Below, in pieces: positions 55,053 to 64,000 of a stretch of 64,000 nt of DNA (its first letter is position 1; each line of letters opens with the position of its first letter). The position numbers and the translations under genes are program-made. The DNA comes from Marinobacterium sediminicola (GTDB lineage Bacteria > Pseudomonadota > Gammaproteobacteria > Pseudomonadales > Balneatricaceae), in NCBI RefSeq assembly GCF_022343685.1, contig NZ_CP092123.1, positions 1,550,001-1,614,000 on the forward strand, in the 5' to 3' direction. The notes under the pieces are model-generated. The model made no database searches and was not told the DNA's origin. It worked only from the letters and a program-made list of their open reading frames with translations.

Positions 55053-56123
55053 CTACTGTGGCTCGCGTTTTTTCAGCCAGTTGTAAATCAATGGTGGCAG
55101 CGTATGCAATGCCCTGCTGCCATTGAGCACACCGATGTGCCCTGCATCGATACCCACTTCCGTGTAGTCCTTCCCGTTGACTGCGTTTTTCAGTGCAGCA
55201 GACGCCTCTGGAGGGACCAGCTGATCTCTTTTGCCATAGATATTCAGCAAGGGTTGTCGCAAGTCGGCAAGCTTGAGATGTCTCCCTGCCAGCTCGAAGC
55301 CCTGTTCTGACATCAGCGCATTCTGACGGAAAAAAAGCTCGATAAAGTCTTTCAGGGCCTCTCCGGCAAGGTCCGGGCAGTCCTGCAACCAATGCTCCAT
55401 CAATAGATAGTGCTTTACGGTTTCATCGTCGGCGCATAGTTGTCGGCCGGCCGCCAGTCGCTTCTCCAGCCCCAGTCGCATGGGTTGCAGTGCCGTGAAC
55501 AGTTCGTTGAGTAATTTGCCGGGCAGGTTGCCGTACGTGTTTGTTGCCAGTGTGGCGTCAATTTCTTGTGCCAGGTGATTTAGAGTGAAGTTGGCAGGGG
55601 AGGTATCAGCCGGTGTCACAAGGCTGATCAGATTGCGCACCTTGTGGGGAAAAATAAGGCTGTAACACAGGCTCAGTACGCCTCCCTGACAAACCCCCAT
55701 CAGGTTAACCGGTCTGCCATTGTTATCTTGACTGGCACAGTCCACACACTGGTCAAGCAGGTCGGTGAGATAGTCTTCAAGGTTCAGAAAACGGTCGCAA
55801 CGGCTGGGGTAGCCCCAGTCGATAAGGTATACAGGAATACCTTCGTTCAGAAGGTTTTGAATCAGCGAGCGTTGCGGGCTGAGATCCAGGATCCATGGTC
55901 GATTGACCAGTGCGTAGCAAATCAGCAAGGGTGACGTCAGCTTCCGGCTGGTTGTCGGCTCAAATTTGAGCAGCTTGAGGCTGCCGGAACGAAGCAGCAC
56001 CTGGTGCGCTGTCGGCTGATGGGTATATGAAATCCTTGCGGCAGCACTGATGCACTGGTCAAGTATTTCCAGCTCATGTGACTGTTTGCTCAGCTGTTGG
56101 GGGTCAACCTTGATTCGAGTCAT
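55053..56123 (-). CDS. phaC: Class III PHA synthase subunit PhaC
   Basis: 356-residue synthase subunit with the lipase-like box GVCQGG (C145; C149 in Allochromatium), D300 in GKRDQLVP and H329 in DAGHIGV. The short length and partner phaE make it class III. The ATG at 56123 has CAAGGA upstream, lies within the last codons of phaE (20-base overlap) and starts at the conserved N-terminus. This is the second PHA synthase of the window. Confidence 0.88.
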   Translation of the reverse strand: MTRIKVDPQQLSKQSHELEILDQCISAAARISYTHQPTAHQVLLRSGSLKLLKFEPTTSRKLTSPLLICYALVNRPWILDLSPQRSLIQNLLNEGIPVYLIDWGYPSRCDRFLNLEDYLTDLLDQCVDCASQDNNGRPVNLMGVCQGGVLSLCYSLIFPHKVRNLISLVTPADTSPANFTLNHLAQEIDATLATNTYGNLPGKLLNELFTALQPMRLGLEKRLAAGRQLCADDETVKHYLLMEHWLQDCPDLAGEALKDFIELFFRQNALMSEQGFELAGRHLKLADLRQPLLNIYGKRDQLVPPEASAALKNAVNGKDYTEVGIDAGHIGVLNGSRALHTLPPLIYNWLKKREPQ

Positions 56124-56991
56124 GCCTGTCCTTGAAGTGGCTGGATGATCCTCGTTGATGTGATGCTTGCTGTTCAAGCACGCGAACTCGACGACGCAGT
56201 TCATGGTGCTGTCGGCTTAGTTCATCGTACTGAGCCAGCGTAACCAGGCCGCAGCTGGAATAGAAATGGTCAAGTTGCTGCTGCCAGTGTTGACGCAGAG
56301 CCATGGCATTATTGCACAGCGCAGCAAATGCCTGTCTGTATTCTTCCTGGCTTAGCGCCTGCTGATAGCATTCCTCGTAGGACTGGATCCAGAGTCTGTG
56401 TAGTTGTTCAAGTTCGGAAATCGTGGTGCCTTGCAGACGTTGGCTGAACAGGTCAAGTGCCGCGCTGTTGATCCGGCTTAGGTGCTCAAGGTATTGCTGG
56501 CGCGATCGTGCAAAGTCGCGCAGGTCTTCCAGAGTGGTGCGCAATTGCTGTACGAGCGAGGGTTGCAGGTGTGGTCCCAGTGTTCCCAGTAATCGTTGCA
56601 ACAGTTGGTTGACGTGTTGCAGCTCCTCATTCAGCGTTGAATTCTGTTGGCTGAATATCGCCAGCACAGTGGTTAGCTGCTCAGGCAGTGGCCAGCTTGA
56701 CAGTATCCACTCCAGATTGAGCTGATCAAGGTGCTTGCGAAAACAGTCGATCAGAGGGTCGGTTTCAATGTGGTGCTCATCGTCACACAGTGACAGCAGC
56801 TGCGAGGCAAAGTGGCGAAATTGTTCACTCTGCCGTGTAATGCGGTGAAGCAGGTCGGCATGGGGGGAGGTCTCACCCTGTGGTGATTGGCCCTCTGCAC
56901 CGGCGCTGTATTGATCGCTGTCGGGAGTGTTAAGCTCCTGCTCAAACTGCTCCAGCCACTGGCCAATCATGTTCAGCAGTTGCTCGTTCAC
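56104..56991 (-). CDS. phaE: Class III PHA synthase subunit PhaE
   Basis: 295-residue, almost entirely helical, glutamine-rich protein upstream of class III phaC with overlapping ends. It resembles PhaE in its central helical bundle (ELQHVNQLLQRLLGTLGP..., DFARSRQQYLEHLSRIN) and its placement, although PhaE diverges strongly. PhaE forms the PhaEC complex needed for activity. Starts at GTG 56991, five bases after AGAGG. Confidence 0.75.
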   Translation of the reverse strand: MNEQLLNMIGQWLEQFEQELNTPDSDQYSAGAEGQSPQGETSPHADLLHRITRQSEQFRHFASQLLSLCDDEHHIETDPLIDCFRKHLDQLNLEWILSSWPLPEQLTTVLAIFSQQNSTLNEELQHVNQLLQRLLGTLGPHLQPSLVQQLRTTLEDLRDFARSRQQYLEHLSRINSAALDLFSQRLQGTTISELEQLHRLWIQSYEECYQQALSQEEYRQAFAALCNNAMALRQHWQQQLDHFYSSCGLVTLAQYDELSRQHHELRRRVRVLEQQASHQRGSSSHFKDRHDSNQG

Positions 56992-57045
56992 TTCACCTCT
57001 CCATGAGCTGTTGGGGTGTTGATCTTAAACCAAGCCGGATAGTTG

Positions 57046-57915
57046 TTAAACGCTTGTCTCTAGCAGTCGGGTCAGCTCGCGTGCAGCATTGCTGAGCGTG
57101 CGATCACGGTGGTAGATATAACCCAAGGGGCGCACGATGGGTTCGGTACCCGTATTCAGACGTACCAGCTGATCATCGATCATGGTTTCGGGTAGCAGGC
57201 TCCAACCGAGTCCAATGCTCACCATCATACGTATGGTGTCGAGATAATCGGTGCTCATACCCAGGTTTAGTTCAAGCCCCTGCCCCGCCAGCTGCTGGCG
57301 GACCCTTTGGTGAGTAAAGGTGTCGGGCCCGGGCAGGATGGCGGGGTAACGGTTAAGCTCGGTCAGATCAAGGCGACGGTTTGTGGCCAGTGGATGATTG
57401 CGGCCTACAACGTACTGAAGCCGGTCGCTCCATACGGTTCGTGCGCAGATTCGCTCATCCTGTTCAGGAGCAAGTGTAATCAGGGCAAGCTCCAGATCAC
57501 CGCGAAGGACGCCTTCATAGGCCACCTCGGAGGCGGCGAACTGCAGATCAAGATCAACGTCAGGGTAGCTTTCCACGAAACGTTTCAGCAATGGTGGGAG
57601 TCGGTGCAAACTGATGTGGTGGCTAGCAGCCAGGGCGAGGCGGCCACCCACTCGACCGGACAGGTTGCCCAGCATGCGTTCGGCATCTTCCATGGATGCG
57701 AGAATATCGCGCGCTTTTGGCAGCAGGGCTTGGCCCGGTTCGGTCAATAGAACCTGGCGACCAATGCGGTCAAACAGGCGGCACTCAAGCTGGCTCTCCA
57801 GTAGCGCGATCCGCTTGCTGACGGCAGATTGAGTCAGAAACAGCAGTTGGGCTGCCTGAGAGAAAGAGCCGGTATCGGCAACGGTAACGAAAGCATGTAA
57901 GCCGGCAGTGTCCAT
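57046..57915 (-). CDS. LysR-type transcriptional regulator (leu-adjacent)
   Basis: 289-residue LysR regulator. N-terminal helix-turn-helix (MDTAGLHAFVTVADTGSFSQAAQLLFLTQSAVSKRIA) and a C-terminal effector domain. Divergent from leuC, as PA3122 in P. aeruginosa, so it may control leuCDB. The ATG at 57915 matches the family start; the frame is open to 57960. Inducer unknown. Confidence 0.87.
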   Translation of the reverse strand: MDTAGLHAFVTVADTGSFSQAAQLLFLTQSAVSKRIALLESQLECRLFDRIGRQVLLTEPGQALLPKARDILASMEDAERMLGNLSGRVGGRLALAASHHISLHRLPPLLKRFVESYPDVDLDLQFAASEVAYEGVLRGDLELALITLAPEQDERICARTVWSDRLQYVVGRNHPLATNRRLDLTELNRYPAILPGPDTFTHQRVRQQLAGQGLELNLGMSTDYLDTIRMMVSIGLGWSLLPETMIDDQLVRLNTGTEPIVRPLGYIYHRDRTLSNAARELTRLLETSV

Positions 57916-57970
57916 CGCGATTTTGCTATGTGAAGTTAAACAGTGGGACAGTCTATCCATTCCATAAAGG

Positions 57971-57996
57971 AATTCAAAATATAAAAATTATGAATT
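57971..57996. promoter_or_regulatory. Inverted repeat in the LysR-leuC intergenic region
   Basis: AATTCA (57971-57976) and TGAATT (57991-57996) form a 6-bp dyad around 14 bases of AT-rich DNA, a size and setting consistent with a LysR-type box. Confidence 0.4.
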
Positions 57997-58071
57997 TGTT
58001 TGTATCTAATGGCTGGATTAGGATGAGCCTCAATTGCCATGATTTCGGACTAATTCAGAGGGGAGAGCGAC

Positions 58072-59490
58072 ATGGCCGGAAAGACATTGTATGACAAGCT
58101 CTGGGATGCCCATTTGGTACGCCAGAACGATGACGGCAGTGCTTTGATCTACATCGATCGTCAGATCCTGCATGAAGTAACATCGCCGCAGGCGTTCGAG
58201 GGGCTGCGTCTGGCCGGTCGCAAGCCATGGCGTATTGATGCCAACCTTGCTACACCGGATCACAACGTGCCGACGACTGAGCGTTCAGCGGGTGTGGATC
58301 AGATTGAAGATCCTGTTTCCCGAATCCAGGTGAAGACGCTTGATGCCAACTGTGATGAGTTTGGTATCGTCGAGTTCAAAATGAATGACCAGCGTCAGGG
58401 AATTGTACATGTTGTCGGGCCTGAGCAGGGCATGACGTTGCCGGGTACAACCGTGGTCTGCGGTGATTCTCATACCTCTACCCACGGAGCATTTGGTGCG
58501 CTGGCTCATGGTATCGGTACGTCTGAAGTCGAGCATGTGCTGGCTACCCAGTGTCTGATCGCCAAGAAGATGAAAAACATGCTGGTGCGTGTCGATGGTG
58601 AGCTGGGTGCGGGTGTGACTGCAAAGGATGTCGTGCTGCACATCATTGGCGTGATCGGAACCGCTGGCGGTACAGGTTATGCCATCGAGTTTGGCGGTAG
58701 CGCTATCCGCTCCATCTCCATGGAGGGTCGCATGACCATCTGCAACATGGCGATCGAAGCCGGCGCCCGTGTAGGTCTGGTAGCCGTAGATGAGACCACC
58801 ATCGAATATTTCCGTGGCCGTCCTTTTTCGCCGAGCGAAGAGCAGTGGGATGCTGCTGTTGCGTCCTGGAAAGAACTGGTCTCCGACGATGACGCCCGAT
58901 TCGATACTGTGGTCGAGATAAAGGCTGAGGATATCCAGCCGCAGGTTACTTGGGGCACATCCCCGGAAATGGTGGCTCCGGTCAGTGCTTTGGTTCCTAA
59001 TCCAGATGCAGAATCCGATCCGGTTAAAGCGGATGGTATCCGTCGTGCACTGAAGTACATGGGACTCCAGGCTGATCAGAAGATTACCGATATCCAATTG
59101 GATCGCGTCTTTATCGGTTCTTGCACCAACTCCCGCATTGAGGACCTGCGTGCAGCTGCTGAAGTGGTCAAAGGTCGCAAGGTGGCTGCCAATATCAAGC
59201 AGGCTCTGGTCGTTCCGGGCTCTGGTCTGGTGAAGGCGCAGGCTGAGGCTGAAGGGCTGGACAAGATCTTTGTCGAAGCAGGCCTTGAGTGGCGTGAGCC
59301 TGGATGTTCCATGTGTTTGGCAATGAACCCTGACAAGCTGGGCCAGGGCGAACACTGTGCGTCGACCTCCAACCGCAACTTCGAAGGTCGACAGGGCTTT
59401 GGTGGACGCACTCATCTGGTGAGCCCTGCGATGGCCGCTGCCGCCGCCGTGACCGGCCACTTCATTGATGTACGTGAACTGATGCAGTAA
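58072..59490 (+). CDS. leuC: 3-isopropylmalate dehydratase large subunit
   Basis: 472-residue aconitase-family subunit that isomerises 2- and 3-isopropylmalate in leucine synthesis. [4Fe-4S] cysteines are in FIGSCTNSR and GCSMCLAMN; the N-terminus [13 protein letters not shown] is canonical. SD GGGGAGAG. Divergent from the LysR gene. Confidence 0.98.
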   Translation: MAGKTLYDKLWDAHLVRQNDDGSALIYIDRQILHEVTSPQAFEGLRLAGRKPWRIDANLATPDHNVPTTERSAGVDQIEDPVSRIQVKTLDANCDEFGIVEFKMNDQRQGIVHVVGPEQGMTLPGTTVVCGDSHTSTHGAFGALAHGIGTSEVEHVLATQCLIAKKMKNMLVRVDGELGAGVTAKDVVLHIIGVIGTAGGTGYAIEFGGSAIRSISMEGRMTICNMAIEAGARVGLVAVDETTIEYFRGRPFSPSEEQWDAAVASWKELVSDDDARFDTVVEIKAEDIQPQVTWGTSPEMVAPVSALVPNPDAESDPVKADGIRRALKYMGLQADQKITDIQLDRVFIGSCTNSRIEDLRAAAEVVKGRKVAANIKQALVVPGSGLVKAQAEAEGLDKIFVEAGLEWREPGCSMCLAMNPDKLGQGEHCASTSNRNFEGRQGFGGRTHLVSPAMAAAAAVTGHFIDVRELMQ

Positions 59491-59504
59491 GACGGGAGAG
59501 TGAA

Positions 59505-60152
59505 ATGAAAAAATTTACCCAGCATACCGGTATTGCTGCACCGCTGGATCGTGCCAATGTCGATACCGACATGATCATCCCCAAGCAGTTCCTCAAGTCG
59601 ATCAAGCGAGCTGGCTTCGGGCCTAATCTGTTCGATGAGCTGCGCTACCTGGACGAAGGACAGCCGGATCAGGATTGTGCCGGTCGTCCCTTGAATCCTG
59701 ATTTTGTGCTCAATCAGCCGCGCTATAAGGGTACCAGCGTGTTGCTGGCGCGCGAAAACTTTGGCTGTGGCTCCAGTCGTGAGCATGCGCCCTGGGCATT
59801 GGATGACTTCGGTATCCGCACAGTGATCGCGCCGAGTTTTGCTGATATCTTCTACAACAACTGCTTCAAAAATGGCTTGCTGCCGATAGTACTGGCGGAA
59901 GCGCAGGTTGATCAGTTGTTCAAGGAAGTAGAAGCCGCCGAAGGTTATGAGCTGACTGTTGATCTGGAGCGTCAGGTGGTTGTAACACCATCCGGTGAAG
60001 AGTTTGCCTTTGAGGTTGACGCTTTCCGCAAGCATTGCCTGCTCAATGGTCTGGATGATATCGGATTGACGCTGCAGCACGCAGACGAAATCAAGGCCTA
60101 CGAAGAACGTCGCCGTCAGGAAGCCCCCTGGCTGTTCGGTGCTATCAAGTAA
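59505..60152 (+). CDS. leuD: 3-isopropylmalate dehydratase small subunit
   Basis: 215-residue swivelling domain partner of Leu[16 protein letters not shown] at the start and the [13 protein letters not shown] active-site loop are diagnostic. 14 bases after leuC, within the leuCDB operon. Confidence 0.97.
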   Translation: MKKFTQHTGIAAPLDRANVDTDMIIPKQFLKSIKRAGFGPNLFDELRYLDEGQPDQDCAGRPLNPDFVLNQPRYKGTSVLLARENFGCGSSREHAPWALDDFGIRTVIAPSFADIFYNNCFKNGLLPIVLAEAQVDQLFKEVEAAEGYELTVDLERQVVVTPSGEEFAFEVDAFRKHCLLNGLDDIGLTLQHADEIKAYEERRRQEAPWLFGAIK

Positions 60153-60182
60153 CTCTTTTTGAATTCAAGGAAATACAGCGAT

Positions 60183-61265
60183 ATGAGCAAGAATGTACTG
60201 GTATTGCCCGGTGACGGCATCGGTCCGGAAATCGTTACTGAAGCACGCAAAGTGCTGGATCTGGTCAACGCCCGCCATGGTCTGGGGCTTGAGATCAGCG
60301 AAGCGCTGGTGGGTGGTGCCGCCATCGACGCCACCGGTGTTCCGCTGCCGGAAGAAACGCTGGCGGCAGCCAAGGCAGCTGATGCCATTTTGCTGGGTGC
60401 TGTAGGCGGACCCAAATGGGACACCAACCCGGATTTTGCCATTCGCCCGGAAAAAGGTCTGCTGGGCATTCGCTCCCAATTGGGTCTGTTCGGCAACCTT
60501 CGTCCGGCAATTCTGTATCCTCAGTTGGCGCATGCGTCAACACTGAAGCCTGAAGTGGTATCCGGACTGGATATCCTTATCGTGCGTGAACTGACCGGTG
60601 GTATTTACTTCGGTCAGCCGCGTGGTATACGCGAAAAGGAAGGCGGTATCCGTGAAGGCTTCAACACCTACGTTTACGATGAGAATGAGATTCGTCGTAT
60701 CGGTCGTGTTGCCTTTGAAGCGGCTCGTGCGCGCGACAAGCGTTTGTGCTCTGTCGATAAGGCCAACGTGCTGGAAGTAACCGTGCTCTGGCGCGAGATC
60801 ATGGAAGAGCTGTCCAAAGAGTATCCGGATGTGGAGCTGAGTCACATGTACGTCGACAACGCGGCGATGCAGCTGGTGCGTGCGCCCAAGCAGTTCGATG
60901 TCATGGTAACCGGTAACATGTTCGGTGACATTCTGTCTGATGCAGCTGCGATGCTGACCGGCTCCATCGGTATGCTGCCGTCTGCCTCTCTGGATGAAAA
61001 CGGCAAGGGTATGTATGAGCCCTGTCATGGCTCTGCACCTGATATCGCGGGTCAAGGCAAGGCGAATCCGTTGGCAACGATCCTCTCAGTCGCTATGATG
61101 TTGCGTTACTCTCTGAATGCTGGTGAAGCTGCGGATCAGATCGAAGCAGCCGTCAGCAAGGTGCTGGATCAGGGGCTGCGTACCGGTGACATCATGTCCG
61201 AGGGTATGCGCCAGGTCAGCACCTCTGAGATGGGTGATGCGGTCGTTGCTGCACTGAGCGCCTGA
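60183..61265 (+). CDS. leuB: 3-isopropylmalate dehydrogenase
   Basis: 360-residue NAD-dependent oxidative decarboxylase of leucine synthesis. [21 protein letters not shown] and [18 protein letters not shown] are family motifs. ATG 60183 fits the conserved start; AAGGA lies upstream. A hairpin and asd follow. Confidence 0.97.
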   Translation: MSKNVLVLPGDGIGPEIVTEARKVLDLVNARHGLGLEISEALVGGAAIDATGVPLPEETLAAAKAADAILLGAVGGPKWDTNPDFAIRPEKGLLGIRSQLGLFGNLRPAILYPQLAHASTLKPEVVSGLDILIVRELTGGIYFGQPRGIREKEGGIREGFNTYVYDENEIRRIGRVAFEAARARDKRLCSVDKANVLEVTVLWREIMEELSKEYPDVELSHMYVDNAAMQLVRAPKQFDVMVTGNMFGDILSDAAAMLTGSIGMLPSASLDENGKGMYEPCHGSAPDIAGQGKANPLATILSVAMMLRYSLNAGEAADQIEAAVSKVLDQGLRTGDIMSEGMRQVSTSEMGDAVVAALSA

Positions 61266-61279
61266 TCACCAGTGAATGA

Positions 61280-61308
61280 GCGGATGTCCGTCGCTGTCGG
61301 ATATCCGC
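61280..61308 (+). repeat. Stem-loop between leuB and asd
   Basis: GCGGATGTCCG (61280-61290) pairs with CGGATATCCGC (61298-61308), one G-U position, loop seven bases. No T-run follows. Fifty bases later asd begins, so it may be an mRNA processing or stability element. Confidence 0.5.
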
Positions 61309-61360
61309 CTGGTTATACCAGTGTTTCGTTTTACAGCACACAACAATATTGGGGGCACGA

Positions 61361-62476
61361 ATGAAGCGTGTAGGTTTTGTCGGCTGGCGTGGCATGGTCG
61401 GTTCTGTTCTGATGCAGCGCATGCTGGAAGAGCAGGATTTTAATCATATTGCTGAGCCGGTTTTCTTCACCACTTCTCAGACTGGAGCGGCTGGTCCTGA
61501 CATCGGCAAGGATATTCCGGCATTGAAAGATGCGCGTGATATTGACGAGCTGAAGCAGATGGACGCCATTGTTTCCTGTCAGGGTGGTGACTACACCACG
61601 GAAGTGTTCCAGAAACTGCGTGAGTCCGGCTGGGACGGCTACTGGATCGATGCTGCGTCAACTCTGCGCATGAGCGATGACAGTCTGATCGTACTGGACC
61701 CGGTTAACCGTGATGTCATTGATCGTGGTATCGATGCCGGCATCAAGAACTTCGTCGGTGGCAACTGTACCGTTTCCCTGATGCTCATGGGGCTGGGTGG
61801 CCTGTTCAAGGCCGGTCAGGTTGAATGGATCTCCTCCATGACTTACCAGGCGGCTTCCGGTGCTGGTGCCAAGAACATGCGTGAACTGATCACCCAGATG
61901 GGTCAGATCCATGCAGGTTCCGAGGCGCTGCTGGCCGATCCAGCATCTGCGATTCTGGATATTGATCGCCAGGTTGTGGAAACCATGCGTGCAGATGCCT
62001 TTGCAACCGATAACTTCGGTGTGCCGCTGGCAGGCTCGCTGATCCCCTGGATCGACAAGGCTGTGGCCGATGGTCAGAGCAAGGAAGAGTGGAAGGGATT
62101 TGTTGAGACCAACAAGATCCTGGGCCTCTCCGACAGCCCGATTCCGATTGATGGTACCTGCGTACGTATCGGTGCCATGCGCTGTCATAGCCAGGCGTTC
62201 ACCATCAAGTTGAAGCAGGACCTGCCGATGGATGAGATCGAGCAGATGATTGCTGAAGCCAATGACTGGGTCAGCGTAGTACCTAACGACCGTGAGACCA
62301 CAATCAGTGATCTGTCACCGACTAAAGTGACAGGTACGCTGAATATCCCGGTCGGACGACTGCGTAAGATGAAGATGGGGCCTGACTTCCTGAACGCATT
62401 CAGCGTCGGCGACCAGTTGCTGTGGGGGGCCGCTGAGCCTCTGCGCCGTATCCTGCGTATCCTCATCGAACGCTGA
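61361..62476 (+). CDS. asd: Aspartate-semialdehyde dehydrogenase
   Basis: 371-residue NADPH-dependent enzyme that makes aspartate semialdehyde for lysine/diaminopimelate, methionine and threonine synthesis. [15 protein letters not shown] (cofactor), catalytic C136 in GGNCTVSL and the [12 protein letters not shown] histidine are present. ATG 61361 with GGGGG upstream; the frame is open to TTG 61349. Confidence 0.97.
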   Translation: MKRVGFVGWRGMVGSVLMQRMLEEQDFNHIAEPVFFTTSQTGAAGPDIGKDIPALKDARDIDELKQMDAIVSCQGGDYTTEVFQKLRESGWDGYWIDAASTLRMSDDSLIVLDPVNRDVIDRGIDAGIKNFVGGNCTVSLMLMGLGGLFKAGQVEWISSMTYQAASGAGAKNMRELITQMGQIHAGSEALLADPASAILDIDRQVVETMRADAFATDNFGVPLAGSLIPWIDKAVADGQSKEEWKGFVETNKILGLSDSPIPIDGTCVRIGAMRCHSQAFTIKLKQDLPMDEIEQMIAEANDWVSVVPNDRETTISDLSPTKVTGTLNIPVGRLRKMKMGPDFLNAFSVGDQLLWGAAEPLRRILRILIER

Positions 62477-62501
62477 TAGCAGTTCTGATGTAACACCTCC
62501 T

Positions 62502-62528
62502 CAGCCCGGCGTATGTCCGGGCTGTTTT
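62502..62528 (+). terminator. Intrinsic terminator after asd
   Basis: CAGCCCGG (62502-62509) and CCGGGCTG (62517-62524) form a perfect stem with a 7-base loop, followed by four T. Confidence 0.75.
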
Positions 62529-62550
62529 GCTTTGTGAGACCCTTCAAAAT

Positions 62551-63549
62551 ATGTCAATGAATGTTGCTTTAATTGGACCGAATACCCTTAAAGGGGAAAA
62601 ACTGCTGGAATTGCTGGATGAATCAGAACTGCAGGTTGACAGTCTGACCCTGTATGAAGAATCCGATACGGCAGGACGTAGTCTCATGTTCAGGGGGAGC
62701 GCTTGCAGAACCAAAGCGTTGGAAACCTTTACCGGTGAAGGATTGGCACTGGTTTTTGTGGCCGATCCTGAGCTTGGTGAAGAAACCGTCCAGGTACTTG
62801 AAGCGCAGACATCTGCAGTTGTGATCGATCTCTTTCCTCAGCGCTACAGTAAGGAGCCTCTGCTGGTGCTTCCTGCCGTCAACGGTGAGGCGCTCGCTTC
62901 GATTGACGCAGGTCGTATTATCGGTGTGCCGGGATCGGCTACTATAACCGCTGCGCTGGCCCTGTTGCCGTTGCATCATGCTTATCAGATACTTAAGCTC
63001 AATCTCACGGTGCTGTGCGCGGCATCTGAAGCCGGGCGCAAAGGGGTTGAAGCACTGGCGTCAGAAACAGCCAAGCTGCTCAATGGCCGAGAGGTTGATT
63101 CTGGATACTTTGCTCGCCAGATCGCCTTCAACCTGATCCCGGATGTGGGAGAGGTTCTGGCATCAGGATATAGCACACTGGAAGCACAGGTCATGCATCA
63201 GTTGCCTCAGTTGCTGGGAGATGAAGAGCTTGAACTTGAGGTGAGTGCTGTACGTGTGCCTGTTTTTTATGGCGATATGGTCGTCGCGCAGGCAGAAACA
63301 CGCCAGCCTCTCAAGGTTGAGGAACTCCAGTTGCTGATGGATAAAGCGGCCGGTGTGCGTTTTGATCAAGGGGCCAAAAAGCCGGCCAGTTTGGTAAATG
63401 ACGTTATCGGGCAGGATGTCGTTATCGTTAACCGGATCAGGCCTGACGTGACTGGCGAAAGCGGATTTGCCCTCCAGGCGCTTAGTGATGATCTGGGCAG
63501 GGGGAGTGCACTGGTCGCGCTGGAAATTGCGCTTGCACTACAGGCATAG
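62551..63549 (+). CDS. usg: USG-1 protein (ASADH-like pseudoenzyme)
   Basis: 332-residue paralogue of aspartate-semialdehyde dehydrogenase that follows asd, as PA3116 in P. aeruginosa. The Rossmann region MNVALIGPNTLKGEKLLELL and the C-terminal half align in order with Asd, but at the catalytic cysteine position the motif reads VPGSATITAA, without the cysteine, so dehydrogenase activity is unlikely. ATG 62551 chosen; the frame is open to 62527. Function unknown. Confidence 0.85.
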   Translation: MSMNVALIGPNTLKGEKLLELLDESELQVDSLTLYEESDTAGRSLMFRGSACRTKALETFTGEGLALVFVADPELGEETVQVLEAQTSAVVIDLFPQRYSKEPLLVLPAVNGEALASIDAGRIIGVPGSATITAALALLPLHHAYQILKLNLTVLCAASEAGRKGVEALASETAKLLNGREVDSGYFARQIAFNLIPDVGEVLASGYSTLEAQVMHQLPQLLGDEELELEVSAVRVPVFYGDMVVAQAETRQPLKVEELQLLMDKAAGVRFDQGAKKPASLVNDVIGQDVVIVNRIRPDVTGESGFALQALSDDLGRGSALVALEIALALQA

Positions 63550-63560
63550 TCGCAAAATGG

Positions 63561-63592
63561 CAGCAGAGTGAATGGTTGACCCTCTGCTGTTT
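63561..63592 (+). terminator. Weak terminator-like hairpin after usg
   Basis: CAGCAGAG (63561-63568) pairs with CTCTGCTG (63582-63589), loop 13 bases, followed by TTT only. Confidence 0.4.
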
Positions 63593-63684
63593 AAACATAA
63601 TACTTGCACAGAATATGGATCCGTAACCCTCTGATTCGTAGAGAAATGGAGAGGGCGCGCATACTACACCAAAGGGAGTAACCG

Positions 63685-64000
63685 ATGCTGCGTAAACTAG
63701 CCTTAAGCCTTGCGGTCTCAGCAGCTCTGGGGGCGTCACAGGTTAATGCCCTTGGGCTGGGCGAAATTCAGGTTAACTCAGCCCTGAATGAGCCGCTTGA
63801 TGCTGAGATTAAACTGACGCAGGTGCGGGACCTCTCTCCGCTGCAGATTCAGCCCAGAATGGCCTCGCTGGACGAGTATGCGACTTCCATGGGTAGCAGT
63901 CAGGCACGTTACCTGCGCGATATTCAGTTCCAGGTGCTGGTGTCTCCTGAAGGAACTGGTCGTATTCGTCTGAAATCGACTGAGCCGGTACAGGAGCCCT
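63685..64000 (+). CDS. fimV: FimV, N-terminal part (cut by window edge)
   Basis: The ATG at 63685, with AAAGGGAG upstream, opens a frame that runs off the window after 105 codons. It begins with a signal peptide (MLRKLALSLAVSAALGASQVNA) and continues LGLGEIQVNSALNEPLDAEI and RMASLDEYA, the conserved periplasmic N-terminus of FimV/HubP, a polar landmark protein required for type IV pilus function. It follows asd-usg as in P. aeruginosa. Confidence 0.92.
   Translation, partial: MLRKLALSLAVSAALGASQVNALGLGEIQVNSALNEPLDAEIKLTQVRDLSPLQIQPRMASLDEYATSMGSSQARYLRDIQFQVLVSPEGTGRIRLKSTEPVQEP

Noticed and set aside
58285-59460. 391-codon minus-strand frame opposite leuC
   Set aside because: Antisense of LeuC, which has full family motifs on the plus strand.

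Overview
The window is a chromosomal segment of a marine-type gammaproteobacterium. The gene order (apt-anr-hemN-cco cluster; topA-DUF6586-sulA-lexA; leuCD-leuB-asd-usg-fimV) resembles that of pseudomonads and Oceanospirillales. Two polyhydroxyalkanoate (PHA) synthase classes, LapD/LapG and a cbb3 oxidase suggest a facultatively microaerobic, PHA-storing Oceanospirillaceae or Marinobacterium-like bacterium; that placement is inference. I see no prophage, insertion sequence, tRNA, rRNA or CRISPR array. Coding density is high and almost everything is core genome.

Layout. 1-2364: cation efflux transporter (cut by the window edge) and a bile-acid/sodium-symporter-family transporter. 2375-4598: queE, rdgC and an exported thioredoxin-like protein. 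4804-16544 is an oxygen-response block read almost entirely on the minus strand: apt (frameshifted), fnr/anr, hemN, a TauE-like membrane protein, ccoS, ccoI, ccoH, ccoG, ccoP, ccoQ, ccoO and ccoN. Perfect FNR/Anr boxes lie in front of queE, hemN and ccoN. A near-perfect one lies between apt and anr, beside an orphan plus-strand terminator that points to a small RNA.

16943-26497: rlmM, a monooxygenase-fold protein, tusA, a ProQ-domain protein, trxC, lapD, lapG, a DUF3080 lipoprotein, a MATE exporter and a succinate-semialdehyde-type dehydrogenase. 26559-34729: class I PHA synthase, glutaredoxin-like protein, lytic transglycosylase, uup, uspA and two unrecognised proteins. 34893-43556: topA, DUF6586, the sulA/lexA SOS unit divergent from dinG with two LexA boxes between, and an RhlB-like helicase whose tail is a 9-bp tandem repeat, followed by a small membrane protein. 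43602-50187: gpsA, sixA, an alpha/beta hydrolase, a DUF4892 protein, folE, pilU, an Smr-domain protein and prmB. 50241-54165: aroC, speD (long structured leader), speE and an MFS transporter. 54231-56991: a DUF6489 protein, phaR and the class III PHA synthase pair phaC/phaE. 57046-64000: a LysR regulator divergent from leuCDB, then asd, the usg-1 pseudoenzyme and the start of fimV.

The main regulatory theme is oxygen. Anr is encoded here and its boxes mark haem synthesis (hemN), the high-affinity oxidase (ccoNOQP), queuosine synthesis (queE) and a candidate small RNA. The less ordinary signals are that candidate RNA, the speD leader, the hairpin masking the trxC ribosome site, the broken apt and the two PHA synthase classes.
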